Notes under the pieces: model-generated
The model's input: the letters and a program-made list of their open reading frames with translations, nothing else
Told to the model about the DNA's origin: nothing
Database searches by the model: none
Shown: positions 41,841-50,342 of the stretch, piece after piece
How positions within the stretch are numbered: the first letter of the stretch is position 1
How the letters are laid out: each line of letters begins with the position of its first letter
Translations under genes and position numbers: made by a program
Assembly (NCBI RefSeq): GCF_024753145.1
Contig: NZ_JANUGU010000002.1
Span: forward strand, 682,001-746,000
Direction: 5' to 3'
Origin: Massilia terrae
GTDB taxonomy: Bacteria; Pseudomonadota; Gammaproteobacteria; Burkholderiales; Burkholderiaceae_D
DNA length: 64,000 bases

Positions 41841-43109
41841 CTAGCCGAACAGGTGCGGCAGGTTCGACACCGCGTACAACAGCACGCCGATCAAGCCGCC
41901 GACCACGGTGCCGTTGATGCGGATGTACTGCAGGTCCTTGCCGATATTGAGTTCGACCTGCGCCGACATCGCGCGGCTGTCCCAGTTTTTCACGGTGTCG
42001 GCGATATGGCGGGTCAGGAAGCCCGCGAATTCGGGCGCCGCGCCGCGCGAGGCCGCCTCCAGGTTCTCGTTCAGCGAGCGGCGCAAGGCCGGATCCTCGC
42101 TCAGCGTGCGGCCGACCCAGGCGCCGGTCGCGGCCACGCGCCGCGCGATCTCGGAGTCCGCGCTGTCCAGGTCGCGCTTCAGCCAGGCCTTCAGGTCATG
42201 CCACAGCGACTTCAGGTAAGCGTTGAGCGTGTCGTCTTCCAGCAGGTAGCGCTTGATCTCCTCGCCCTTCTCCAGGAAGGCCGGATCGGTCTTGAGCCGT
42301 TCGATGAAGTCATGCGCGAAGACGTCGAAGCGCTGGCGCAGCGGGTGCTCGCGGTCGGCCGCGACGCGATTCAGGATGCCCGAGGCGAGGCGCACCGCGA
42401 TGTCGGCGCCGTGCTTGCCGATCAGCTCGGACGGCAGCATGCGCTCGATGAAGGCGTACTCCTCGCGCAGCCAGTCGACGATGCCCTGCGCGATGTAGGC
42501 CTGCGTTTCCTCGTTGCGCAGCATGCCGGCAAGCTGGCCGATGACCTCGTCCAGCAGCTGCTGGTGGCGGCCGTCGCGCGTCAGGCTCTCCAGCACCGTG
42601 CCGGCGGAGCGCGACAGGTCGACCTGCCCGACCATCGTGTGCACCGCCTTGCCGATGAAGTTCTGCACCGCGGCGTCCTCGGTGAAGTCGAGCACCCAGG
42701 ACGCGGCCTTGGCCACGTAAGCGCCGATGCGCTCGCTGTTGGCGGGCGCCGCCAGCCAGTCCGCGACCTTCTGCGCCGGGTCGTGGCGCTGGATCAGGCC
42801 GACGATCGATTCGGTGTCGAGGAATTTGTCGCGCACGAAGACCGCCAGGTTATCGGCGATCTTGTCCTTGTTGGCGGGGATGATCTCGGTGTGGCGCGAC
42901 ACGAAGGGAATCGGCACGCGCCGGAACAGCGCCACGACGGCGAACCAGTCGGCCAGCGCGCCCACCATCGCCGCTTCGGCGAAGGCCTTGAGGAGGCCCG
43001 ACCACCACGCCACCGGCAGCAGCAGCGACAGCACGAACAGCGCCGCGGCGCCCGCAAAAAACAGCAGCGCCAGATTCTTCGCTTCGCGCAGTTCGCCTTG
43101 CTTGTCCAT
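41841..43109 (-). CDS. DUF445-family membrane-anchored protein
   Basis: A 422-residue DUF445 protein. Hydrophobic helices occur at the N-terminus (LALLFFAGAAALFVLSLLLPVAWW) and the C-terminus (GTVVGGLIGVLLYAVSNL), with a long soluble helical middle. Family marks are LLKAFAEAAMVGALADWFAVVALFRRVPIPFVSRHTEIIPANKDKIADNLA. The function of DUF445 proteins is not established. It stands in a run of minus-strand genes, and its last gene-end lies against the adhesin promoter region. Confidence 0.92.
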   Translation of the reverse strand: MDKQGELREAKNLALLFFAGAAALFVLSLLLPVAWWSGLLKAFAEAAMVGALADWFAVVALFRRVPIPFVSRHTEIIPANKDKIADNLAVFVRDKFLDTESIVGLIQRHDPAQKVADWLAAPANSERIGAYVAKAASWVLDFTEDAAVQNFIGKAVHTMVGQVDLSRSAGTVLESLTRDGRHQQLLDEVIGQLAGMLRNEETQAYIAQGIVDWLREEYAFIERMLPSELIGKHGADIAVRLASGILNRVAADREHPLRQRFDVFAHDFIERLKTDPAFLEKGEEIKRYLLEDDTLNAYLKSLWHDLKAWLKRDLDSADSEIARRVAATGAWVGRTLSEDPALRRSLNENLEAASRGAAPEFAGFLTRHIADTVKNWDSRAMSAQVELNIGKDLQYIRINGTVVGGLIGVLLYAVSNLPHLFG

Positions 43110-43168
43110 CCGCCGTCCTCCTGCCGGCTATGCTATCCGAGGCCGGCTGAACGTGGCGCAGGCGGCGC

Positions 43169-44353
43169 TCAGGCGCGTTGGTACAGCGTGACGACGCAGG
43201 CGCCGCCGAGTCCCAGGTTGTGCTGCAAGGCGACGCGCGCGCCCTCGACCTGGCGCGCGCCGGCGCTGCCGCGCAGCTGGTGTGTCAGCTCGTAGCACTG
43301 CGCCAGTCCGGTCGCGCCGAGCGGATGGCCTTTCGACAGCAGGCCGCCGGAGGGATTGGTCACGACCTTGCCGCCGTAAGTGTTGTCGCCATCGCGGATG
43401 AATTTGTCGGCGCCGCCTTCCGGGCACAGGCCAAGCGCTTCGTAGGTGATCAACTCGTTGTGGGCGAAGCAGTCGTGTAGCTCGGCCACGTCGACGTCAT
43501 CCGGTGCGATGCCGGCCTGCTCGTACACTTTGGCGGCGGCCTCGCGGCTCATGTCGTAGCCGACCAGGCGCATCATGTCGCCGGAGTCGAAGGTGCCGGG
43601 GCGGTCGGTGGTCATCGCCTGGGCTGCGATGACCACGTTGCGCTGCAAGCCGCGCCGGGCCGCGAAGTCTTCGGACACCAGCACCGCGGCTGCCGCGCCG
43701 CAGGTCGGCGCGCATGCCATCAGGCGCGTCATCACGCCGGGCCAGATCACGGGCGCGTCGAGCACGTCCTGCGCGCTCAGCTCCTTGCGGAACAGCGCCA
43801 GCGGATTGTTGACGGCGTGGCGGCTGGCCTTGGCGCGGATGCGCGCGAAGGCTTCCAGCGGCGTGCCGTATTTTTCCATGTGCGCCAGGCCCGCGCCGCC
43901 GAAGTAGCGCAGCGCCAGCGGGATCTCCGGCTTGCCGACCAGGCGGTCGGTGACGGTGTCGAAGTCGTCGAACGGCGCGGGCCGGTCGGTGAATACCGAG
44001 GCCAGCGCGCCGGGGCTCATCTGCTCGAAGCCGAGCACCAGCACGCAGTCGGCCGCGCCGCTGGCCACGGCCTGGCGCGCGAGGTACAAGGCGGTCGATC
44101 CGGTCGAGCAGTTGTTGTTGACGTTGACGATGGGGATGCCGCTCATGCCGACCCGGTACAGCGCTTTCTGGCCGCAGGTCGAGTCGCCGTAGACGTAGCC
44201 GGCGTAGGCCTGCTCGATGTCCTCGTACGCCAGGCCGGCATCCGCCAGCGCTTCACGCGCGGCCTGGGCGCCCATCTCGTGGTACGGGGCGCTGGCGCCC
44301 GGCTTGGCGAACGGGATCATGCCGACACCAGTCACAAAAGCTCTGCGGCTCAT
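43169..44353 (-). CDS. Thiolase-superfamily protein (SCP-x / acetyl-CoA acetyltransferase-like)
   Basis: A 394-residue thiolase fold enzyme. The nucleophilic Cys is in VNNNCSTGSTALYLA; ELHDCFAHNELITYEALGL and SKGHPLGATGLAQCYEL carry the His and the GHPxGATG motif. The pattern matches the SCP-x/lipid-transfer branch that acts on branched or sterol-like acyl-CoA rather than acetoacetyl-CoA thiolase. It has no nearby beta-oxidation partner genes. ATG at 44353 is preceded by AAGGAGAA. Confidence 0.9.
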   Translation of the reverse strand: MSRRAFVTGVGMIPFAKPGASAPYHEMGAQAAREALADAGLAYEDIEQAYAGYVYGDSTCGQKALYRVGMSGIPIVNVNNNCSTGSTALYLARQAVASGAADCVLVLGFEQMSPGALASVFTDRPAPFDDFDTVTDRLVGKPEIPLALRYFGGAGLAHMEKYGTPLEAFARIRAKASRHAVNNPLALFRKELSAQDVLDAPVIWPGVMTRLMACAPTCGAAAAVLVSEDFAARRGLQRNVVIAAQAMTTDRPGTFDSGDMMRLVGYDMSREAAAKVYEQAGIAPDDVDVAELHDCFAHNELITYEALGLCPEGGADKFIRDGDNTYGGKVVTNPSGGLLSKGHPLGATGLAQCYELTHQLRGSAGARQVEGARVALQHNLGLGGACVVTLYQRA

Positions 44354-44500
44354 TGTCTTCTCCTTGAGGACCGGCCGGTCCGGCCTTTGCCCGATTATAG
44401 GCAGCGCGCACAGGCATTTGTCGAGGAGACAATCTAAACATCAGCTCTGCTGGTCGGGCGCGCGTTCGCGGCATGGCGCGAAAAACTGGATAAATAATAT

Positions 44501-44535
44501 AAAAAACCCGCCGGCAGCGTGCGCTGCGGGCGGGT
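44501..44535 (-). terminator. Rho-independent terminator of the FtsH-like gene
   Basis: ACCCGCC/GGCGGGT and GCAGC/GCTGC stems with a GTGC loop, followed on the minus strand by TTTTTT (plus A-tract 44501-44506). It lies 20 bases beyond the stop codon at 44555. Confidence 0.88.
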
Positions 44536-44554
44536 CCAGATCATGTGTGATTGA

Positions 44555-46522
44555 TCAGGCGACTTCTGCTTCTTCCTCGCACAGCTTGAGCGCGGCCGGG
44601 CGGTGCACCACCGGGCCATGCGGCAGCATGTCGCTGCGCTGCTCAAGCAGCTCGAACACGGCGTCCTTGGACAGCACGTACTGGTCGAGCAGCGTGTCCT
44701 TCAGCGATTCGATCACGTCCTTGTAATCGCGCATCGCCGCCAGCGTGTAGTTGTACAGCTCATCCGACTTCTCCTCCACCTGGCGCAGCGTGTGCTCGGC
44801 GGCACCTTCGTTCTTCAGCTGGCTGTAGTCGAGCTTCGAGCGCGAATACATCGACAGGCGGCTCACCATCAGGTTGAGCATCTTGGTGACTTTCTCGATG
44901 TCGTTCTGGCTGCCGACCGAGATGCCGCGCGCGCCGTAGAACAGTTCCTCGGCCGCCACGCCGCCGTACAGGCCGACGACGTCGCGCTCCAGCTCTTCCA
45001 GCGTGCGCAGGCTCATGTCGTCGTTCGACTGCAGCACGTAGCCCAGCGCGCCGATCTTCGACACCGCCTCGGTGCTGATCTTGATCAGGTGCGACTTCTC
45101 CTTCACTTCGGCCAGCGGCAGGCCGGCGCGCAGGTAGGGATCGACCTGCATGAAGAAGTGACCCAGTTCGTGCAGGGCGATGCGCTCGCGCTGCTTGTGC
45201 TTCTCGGCGGTGGTGGCGCGGTCGGTCAGGCCGATGGTGGCGCGCTCGAAAGCGCGGAACATCAGGTCGGTATTGATGATCTTCTTTTCCTGGATCGACA
45301 GCATGCTCGCACGTTCGACCACGCTCTCCAGCAGCGCCGGCGACAGGTTGGTGGTGATCTCGGCGACCTGCTCCAGGTCGAGGTCGTTCCAATCGACCAG
45401 GCCGTCCTTCTTGCGCGACAGGAAGCTCTTCAGCAGGTCGCGGCGCTCGGCCTTGTTCGGCAGGCGGAAGTTGATCTTCACCGAGAAGCGGCGCAGCATC
45501 GCTTCGTCCATCTCGGTCGAGGCATCGTCGAAGTTGGAGGCGACCACCCAGATCACGCCCTGGCCCTTGTCGCTCTTCACGCCGTCCAGCAGGCCGAGCA
45601 GGGTGTTGGCGGTGTCGTCTTCCCACTTCTTCTCGCTGCGGCCGCGCGGCATGAACAGGCTCTGCGCCTCGTCCAGGAAGATAATGCAGCGGCCTTTCGC
45701 GGCGGCCTTGCGGTACAGCGCGTTCAGCGTCTTGGAACCGCCGCCGACGTAGCCCGACTCGAGCGCCGAACCGGACGCCGAGATCATCGGGATGTCGAGG
45801 CGCTTGGCCAGGTAGCCGACCAGCTTGGTCTTGCCGGTGCCGGCGGGACCGGTCAGCATCACGTTGAACGGCTTGTCGATATTGTGCTGCTGGTAGAGAT
45901 CGCGGTTGCGGATCATGTCTTCCAGGTGCAGCACTTCCTGCTTGATGTCTTCCATGCCGATCAGGTCGTCCAGGCTGCCCTTGAGCTTGTCCGGGGTGAT
46001 CAGCGATGCGCTCATGCCCATGCCCGGGATGCCGAACTTCAGGCTGTAGATGATCAGCGCGAACAGGGCGATATTGAAGCCGTAGGCCTTGATCAGGTTG
46101 AAAATGCCGGTGGCCAGGTTGACGCTGCCGCCTTCTTCGAACACGGCTTTGTGCGCGGCCAGGTAATCCTCTTTCGCGATCGAATACGGGATGCCGTTCT
46201 TGAGCAGGACTTCGCGCTCGAGTGCGACGTAGGAAGTGCTGGGCACCTTGACCACGTGCAGTTGCGGGGCGCCCTTGAACTTGATGATGTAGCGCGGCGC
46301 ATCCGACAGCGGCTGGGCGACCAGCAGGTAGTCGAGGCGGTCCTTCTGCGCGGCGAGCTGGGTGATCTCGGCGATGTTTTGCGAATACACCACCGGGCTC
46401 GGGTCCTGCGGCACGTTGGACTTATAGACGAACAAGCCTACGCAGATGCCAAGCACCACGGCGGTGAAGATGCGGACATAAACGTTTTTAAAGGCAATCC
46501 GGAGTCGGGCAAAGTTGGGCAT
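44555..46522 (-). CDS. Divergent FtsH-like AAA metalloprotease
   Basis: A 655-residue membrane AAA protease. A transmembrane helix (IFTAVVLGICVGLFVYKS) is followed by a periplasmic domain of about 100 residues and a second helix (GFNIALFALIIYSLKFG). The AAA domain has Walker A GPAGTGKT (about 225-232) and IIFLDEAQSLF, and the protease domain has HELGH at residues 451-455 with LYGGVAAEELFYG and VGSQNDIEKVTKM. It is shorter in the C-terminal region and clearly more diverged than housekeeping FtsH (DEAQ instead of DEID). The start at 46522 removes 15 upstream codons that precede the membrane anchor. Its substrate is unknown. Confidence 0.85.
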   Translation of the reverse strand: MPNFARLRIAFKNVYVRIFTAVVLGICVGLFVYKSNVPQDPSPVVYSQNIAEITQLAAQKDRLDYLLVAQPLSDAPRYIIKFKGAPQLHVVKVPSTSYVALEREVLLKNGIPYSIAKEDYLAAHKAVFEEGGSVNLATGIFNLIKAYGFNIALFALIIYSLKFGIPGMGMSASLITPDKLKGSLDDLIGMEDIKQEVLHLEDMIRNRDLYQQHNIDKPFNVMLTGPAGTGKTKLVGYLAKRLDIPMISASGSALESGYVGGGSKTLNALYRKAAAKGRCIIFLDEAQSLFMPRGRSEKKWEDDTANTLLGLLDGVKSDKGQGVIWVVASNFDDASTEMDEAMLRRFSVKINFRLPNKAERRDLLKSFLSRKKDGLVDWNDLDLEQVAEITTNLSPALLESVVERASMLSIQEKKIINTDLMFRAFERATIGLTDRATTAEKHKQRERIALHELGHFFMQVDPYLRAGLPLAEVKEKSHLIKISTEAVSKIGALGYVLQSNDDMSLRTLEELERDVVGLYGGVAAEELFYGARGISVGSQNDIEKVTKMLNLMVSRLSMYSRSKLDYSQLKNEGAAEHTLRQVEEKSDELYNYTLAAMRDYKDVIESLKDTLLDQYVLSKDAVFELLEQRSDMLPHGPVVHRPAALKLCEEEAEVA

Positions 46523-47033
46523 TATCGGTACTCTACAAATGTGGTGACGCGTGATGCGAAATTGCAAAACAGCGTTGCCTTCCGAAACTTTGGACCAGCT
46601 GAAAGGCGGCGGCAGCGAAGCCGCGGGGTGGCGTCAAACTGGTGCGTTTGACATTGTTTTGATGCCCGAAGGCAATGGGGATATGGAGACTATACCCGCA
46701 AAGAAAACCGCGGTGAACCCTCTTTTCCGAAAAAATTTTTATCGCTTTCATTGATGGTAAAAGCGTTAAAACTTTTCGTTAGCGAGCTGCCAAATTTTCT
46801 TATCGCACGGTCAAAAAACACGCTGTTTATGATGTGCGTTTATCAAATACGGCCCGTCGTTGTTAAGCTTATGCAAAGTTGGCAGTTGCGTTTCCGCATC
46901 AGTCGACAACAGTTCAATTGGGCGCGACGCGTTGGCACTTTTTGATATGCTTTGCCTGAATCGGACAGTGCCGTTGGCTGCGTTCAGCGCACGCCGCGAC
47001 AAGCACTGCCGACCGGAGCATGGAGGTACGACC
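46523..47033. other. Gene-poor, AT-richer intergenic stretch
   Basis: About 510 bases between the FtsH-like gene and the PEP-CTERM gene. It contains runs such as CGAAAAAATTTTTATCG and several short ORFs without ribosome sites. The two divergent genes' promoters must lie here, but I could not assign them confidently. Confidence 0.5.
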
Positions 47034-47303
47034 GTGAAGAAATTTGTACTCGCAGCAGCCGCCGCGTTCGCATTCGGCGGCGCCCAGGCCGCCGCCGTCG
47101 ATATCGTTCCCGTCAGCACAGCCACAGCCCAGTCCGTGACGCAACGCGTGCCCGACCTGGCCATCACGCCGGGTGTCCAGCCGCTGCTGTCGGCAGGCCT
47201 GATGTCGGAACTGCCGGAGCCGGAAGTGTTCGCGATGATGCTGGTTGGGCTGATCCTGATCGGCTACCGCGCGCGGCGCGAAAGCAGCGAGAAGTTCAAG
47301 TAA
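47034..47303 (+). CDS. Short PEP-CTERM sorting-signal protein
   Basis: An 89-residue protein with a signal peptide (FVLAAAAAFAFGGAQAAA) and, 45 residues later, a C-terminal LPEPEVFAMMLVGLILIGYRARR, which is the PEP motif, hydrophobic helix and basic end of exosortase substrates. The mature part is only about 50 residues. Exosortase would process it and attach it to the envelope or exopolysaccharide. The start is the GTG at 47034 with GGAGG seven bases upstream; the frame extends upstream without a signal peptide. Confidence 0.82.
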   Translation: MKKFVLAAAAAFAFGGAQAAAVDIVPVSTATAQSVTQRVPDLAITPGVQPLLSAGLMSELPEPEVFAMMLVGLILIGYRARRESSEKFK

Positions 47304-47352
47304 TCCCGATGGCCGGCGCGCGGCCATCCGGCGCCCTCGAGGCCGCAGCCTC

Positions 47353-47538
47353 TTAATACGAGCGCTGGCTCAGCTGGCACATGCTGTCGATCCTGGCGTA
47401 CGGTACGCCGTCCTTGAGCGCACGTGCAATGCATTCGGCCTTTTGCGGGCCCGAGCGTGAGCCAAACCAGAACACCGCGCTGACGGCGATGACGACCCCA
47501 GCAATGATCGCCAGTCCTTTCAGCAGGTCCTTGTCCAT
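47353..47538 (-). CDS. Small single-helix membrane protein
   Basis: A 61-residue protein with one hydrophobic helix (GLAIIAGVVIAVSAVFWFG) followed by a basic and Cys-containing segment ending MCQLSQRSY. GGGAGAACAGG precedes the ATG at 47538. No family is recognised. It converges with the PEP-CTERM gene. Confidence 0.6.
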   Translation of the reverse strand: MDKDLLKGLAIIAGVVIAVSAVFWFGSRSGPQKAECIARALKDGVPYARIDSMCQLSQRSY

Positions 47539-47631
47539 CCTGTTCTCCCGACCTGTTTCTCCAGAGCAGCAATTCTAAGCCGCTTCGGCCGGAACGTGGA
47601 CGCAAAGTCTACAGTTGTTGCCCAATGACAA

Positions 47632-48186
47632 CTACATTTTGGCGCGTTCACTGCACAGGACGTGCAGTTTGGAGAGGGTGTTCCAGTTGCGCGAGGTGGT
47701 CTTGTCGCCCAGCTGCTTGCCGACGGCGGCTGCCACGGCGCTGTCGAGCACGCCCGCAGGACACCAGACATAGGCGGCGCGGTCGCCCAGCGCCAGCGCT
47801 TCCTTGCCCCAGTCGCGCTCGGCCAGGGGCACGAGCAGCGCCCGCAGCTCGGGCTGTTCCAGCACGAACACCAGCAGGCGGGAAAAGTCGGTCGCGTGTT
47901 CCACCAGGGTATTGGCGTCGATGATGCCGGCCAGCTCGTCGTGGTCGAGCACGATGACGCGCGATGCCACGCCCAGGCGCAGCACCAGCGCCTCTTCGAT
48001 GGCGGTGGCGACGGCGGCCGGCTTTTTGGCCGGTCCGCTGAAGACGACATTGCCGCTGTTGAGGATGCTGCGCACGTCGCCGAACCCGAGTTCGGCGACC
48101 AGCTGGCACAGGTCCGCCATCGGCACCCGCTTTGCCCTGCCAACGTTGATACCACGGAGCAGCGCGATGTAGTGTTTTTTAGCCAT
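47632..48186 (-). CDS. DUF1697-family protein
   Basis: A 184-residue DUF1697 protein. The N-terminal YIALLRGINVGRAKRVPMADL, ELGFGDVRSILNSGNVVFSG and the two-fold repeat of that fold are clear. The molecular function of DUF1697 is unknown. There is an ATG start at 48186; the GST gene lies 44 bases upstream on the same strand, so they may be co-transcribed. Confidence 0.93.
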   Translation of the reverse strand: MAKKHYIALLRGINVGRAKRVPMADLCQLVAELGFGDVRSILNSGNVVFSGPAKKPAAVATAIEEALVLRLGVASRVIVLDHDELAGIIDANTLVEHATDFSRLLVFVLEQPELRALLVPLAERDWGKEALALGDRAAYVWCPAGVLDSAVAAAVGKQLGDKTTSRNWNTLSKLHVLCSERAKM

Positions 48187-48230
48187 CGCGCGATGGTAAC
48201 CCAGTCCGGCTGCGGCAGCGCGGATTTCGC

Positions 48231-48836
48231 TTACTTGACAAGGCCTTCCGCGCGCAGCGCCTGCTGCACGGCCGGGCGCGCGGCGATGCGGCCGAGATAA
48301 GCCTGCAGCACCGGCCAGTCGGCCAGCGACAGGTTGACGTGGCCGGACCAGCTCAGCACGACGAACAGGTAGATGTCGGCGACCGTGAAGTTGCCCATCA
48401 GGTAGTCACGGCTTTCCAGCGTGCTGGACAGATAGCCCAGGCGGTTGGTGATGGCCTGGCGCGCATTGCCCTTCGCTTCCTCACTCGCGGCCGGGTTGAA
48501 CAGCGGCGAGAACTGCTTGTGCACTTCGGTGCCGATGAAGTTCAGCCAGCCCATCAGCTGGTAGCGCGCGATTTCGCCGAACGCCGGCGCCAGTTGCGCT
48601 TCCGGGGCCTGGTCGGCCACGAATTGCAGCAGCGCCGGGCCTTCGGTCAGCACGGTGCCGTCATCCAGCTGCAGCGCCGGCACATAGCCCTTGGGGTTGA
48701 TGGCGCGGAAATCGGCGCCGCCGGCGGTCAGCTTGGTCTTGAGGTCCACGCGTTCGGCGGAAAATTCCATGCTGGTTTCGAACAGGGCGATGTGGGTTGC
48801 GAGCGAGCAGGCGCCAGGGCTGTAAAACAGTTTCAT
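48231..48836 (-). CDS. Glutathione S-transferase
   Basis: A 201-residue beta-class-like GST. The thioredoxin-fold half begins MKLFYSPGACSLATHIAL, with the catalytic Cys region in GACSLA, and NPKGYVPALQLDDGTVLTEGPALLQFVAD gives the cis-Pro and the Glu/Gly glutathione site. The all-helical C-terminal half has YLMGNFTVADIYLFVVLSW. It conjugates glutathione to electrophiles. AAGGAA precedes the ATG at 48836; the longer upstream frame is not supported. Confidence 0.93.
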   Translation of the reverse strand: MKLFYSPGACSLATHIALFETSMEFSAERVDLKTKLTAGGADFRAINPKGYVPALQLDDGTVLTEGPALLQFVADQAPEAQLAPAFGEIARYQLMGWLNFIGTEVHKQFSPLFNPAASEEAKGNARQAITNRLGYLSSTLESRDYLMGNFTVADIYLFVVLSWSGHVNLSLADWPVLQAYLGRIAARPAVQQALRAEGLVK

Positions 48837-49346
48837 TGAGTCGGTTCCTTTTTTAGACAAACGACGAGATAGCCCATCAGGGCCGGGCGAAATGGCGAGA
48901 ATACAAGATTCTTTTGCCGCTTGCTTGGCGCTGCTCAACTGGGCACGCCGCACTTTATTGGAGGCGCGGAGTTCAACCGTTCGAACGGTGTTGACCAGCG
49001 CAATCAGGGAAGAGGCGCGGCGACGCTCGAAGTCGTCGACGCGCTCATTGAACAGGCGAAGGGAAAGCGTTGAGATTCAGCCATCCGGCGATACCGTCGT
49101 GCACGCCCTCGAACTGAACGATGACGGGCACGACGTGCCACCGGCGCCCACGGCCTTGTGGGCCGACGATCGGGCTGGCTGAGCAGTAGAACCACAACAG
49201 GAATCGCGACCAATGCCGATGGCGTAAACGCCCCAGCGGATGGCCGGAACAGCTTGCGCTAGCAGCGCACGACGCCCGCCTTGGCGCCGCGCAGTTGCCG
49301 CCGACGACCGCCAGGCATGACAGTGGGGGCTGTCACGCCAGCAGCA
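48837..49346. other. Intergenic region with possible gene remnant
   Basis: About 510 bases. Two forward-frame pieces look faintly protein-like: IGGAEFNRSNGVDQRNQGRG followed shortly by DALIEQAKGKR and a stop, and in another frame DTVVHALELNDDGHDVPPAP ending at 49182. They could be one gene broken by a frameshift, but no family is recognisable and no ribosome site is seen. Confidence 0.35.
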
Positions 49347-49739
49347 TCAGTGCGCATAGTTGCCGGACGACGAGCCGGTCGACGTGGCCGTCTCCGACTG
49401 CTGCTGTCCCTGTTGCTGCTGGGCGGCCGCTGCCTGCTGGGCGGCTTTCTCCTCAGGCTTCGGGCGGCCCTGGGCGTCGGACAGACGGTACTTGGTCCGG
49501 CGGTCGCCCATCAAGTCGCGCAGGTCGCGGATGCTCATGCCGGTCACTTCGTGCATGCGGATCAGCAGCGAAGCGCCGACCGGCAGGCGGTGGTGACGGA
49601 TCTTGCTGATCACCGGCGGGGCCACCTCGAGCATGCGCGACAGGGCCGCGTCATTCTTCAACTGCATTTTGCCCAGCAAAATGTCCAGCAGGTGGTTCGG
49701 GTTATAACTTTCCTGTGATGCCAATGCATGATGTGCCAT
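49347..49739 (-). CDS. XRE-like helix-turn-helix protein
   Basis: A 130-residue protein. Residues 10-75 (NHLLDILLGKMQLKNDAALSRMLEVAPPVISKIRHHRLPVGASLLIRMHEVTGMSIRDL) have the spacing of a Cro/C1-type helix-turn-helix. The C-terminal 45 residues are Gln/Ala/Ser-rich and disordered. It is probably a small DNA-binding regulator; targets are unknown. The 600-base gap upstream could carry its own operator. Confidence 0.75.
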   Translation of the reverse strand: MAHHALASQESYNPNHLLDILLGKMQLKNDAALSRMLEVAPPVISKIRHHRLPVGASLLIRMHEVTGMSIRDLRDLMGDRRTKYRLSDAQGRPKPEEKAAQQAAAAQQQQGQQQSETATSTGSSSGNYAH

Positions 49740-50342
49740 GATTTACCTCGTCAGAGTAGTTAAGTAATTCCGTGATGAACTTTGTTAAAGACTATCTTTC
49801 ATCTACATAAGTTCCCAGAAAGCGTTCGCACGGAAAAAACTTGAATCCGCTTCAGAACGCTGCCGGATCGCATGCCCCAGCGTTTCCCGCCTCCCCTCAC
49901 GACACCTTGTCTTTCGACCAATTATCAGACCCATGCAACGAAAGTACAGCCGACCTGAGCACATATCCAATTGTTCGAAATCAAGCTATCGCGTGGAAAG
50001 CTTGTCACAGAGGCATTTCAGCACATGGTGACAATTTGTGGCGCACGCAAGAGTTTTCTTGGATTGAATTTGCGCGCGTGACTTCTTCCGGAAACCATTG
50101 ATTTACAACAGGAAATATCTGGAACAAGCGGCGGTCTTTGTGCAATGTAACACTGGCCTAGGCAAAATCAATATTTAACAATCTAAATATTTCGTCAATT
50201 TGTAAGCGCCGCGGAACTAATGATTCCAGCGGGCATCAAAACGGCCGTTCGCCACGGACGCGCTTTTGGCCCGGCCAAGAGATTTACGGTAAACTGGCTC
50301 CCCTTGCCAAAGCGAGCATTTCTCTCGCCACATTCACTCCAA
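49740..50342. other. Long AT-rich intergenic region upstream of miaB
   Basis: About 600 bases, clearly lower in GC than the neighbours. It contains an 8-bp inverted repeat AATATTTA-ACAATC-TAAATATT (50170-50191), placed 152 bases before the miaB start, and a forward ORF at 49841-50101 with no family match or ribosome site. Promoters of the XRE gene and miaB should lie here. Confidence 0.5.

Noticed and set aside
49841..50101. 86-codon forward ORF
   Set aside because: No ribosome site, no family resemblance, and it lies in an AT-rich intergenic stretch.
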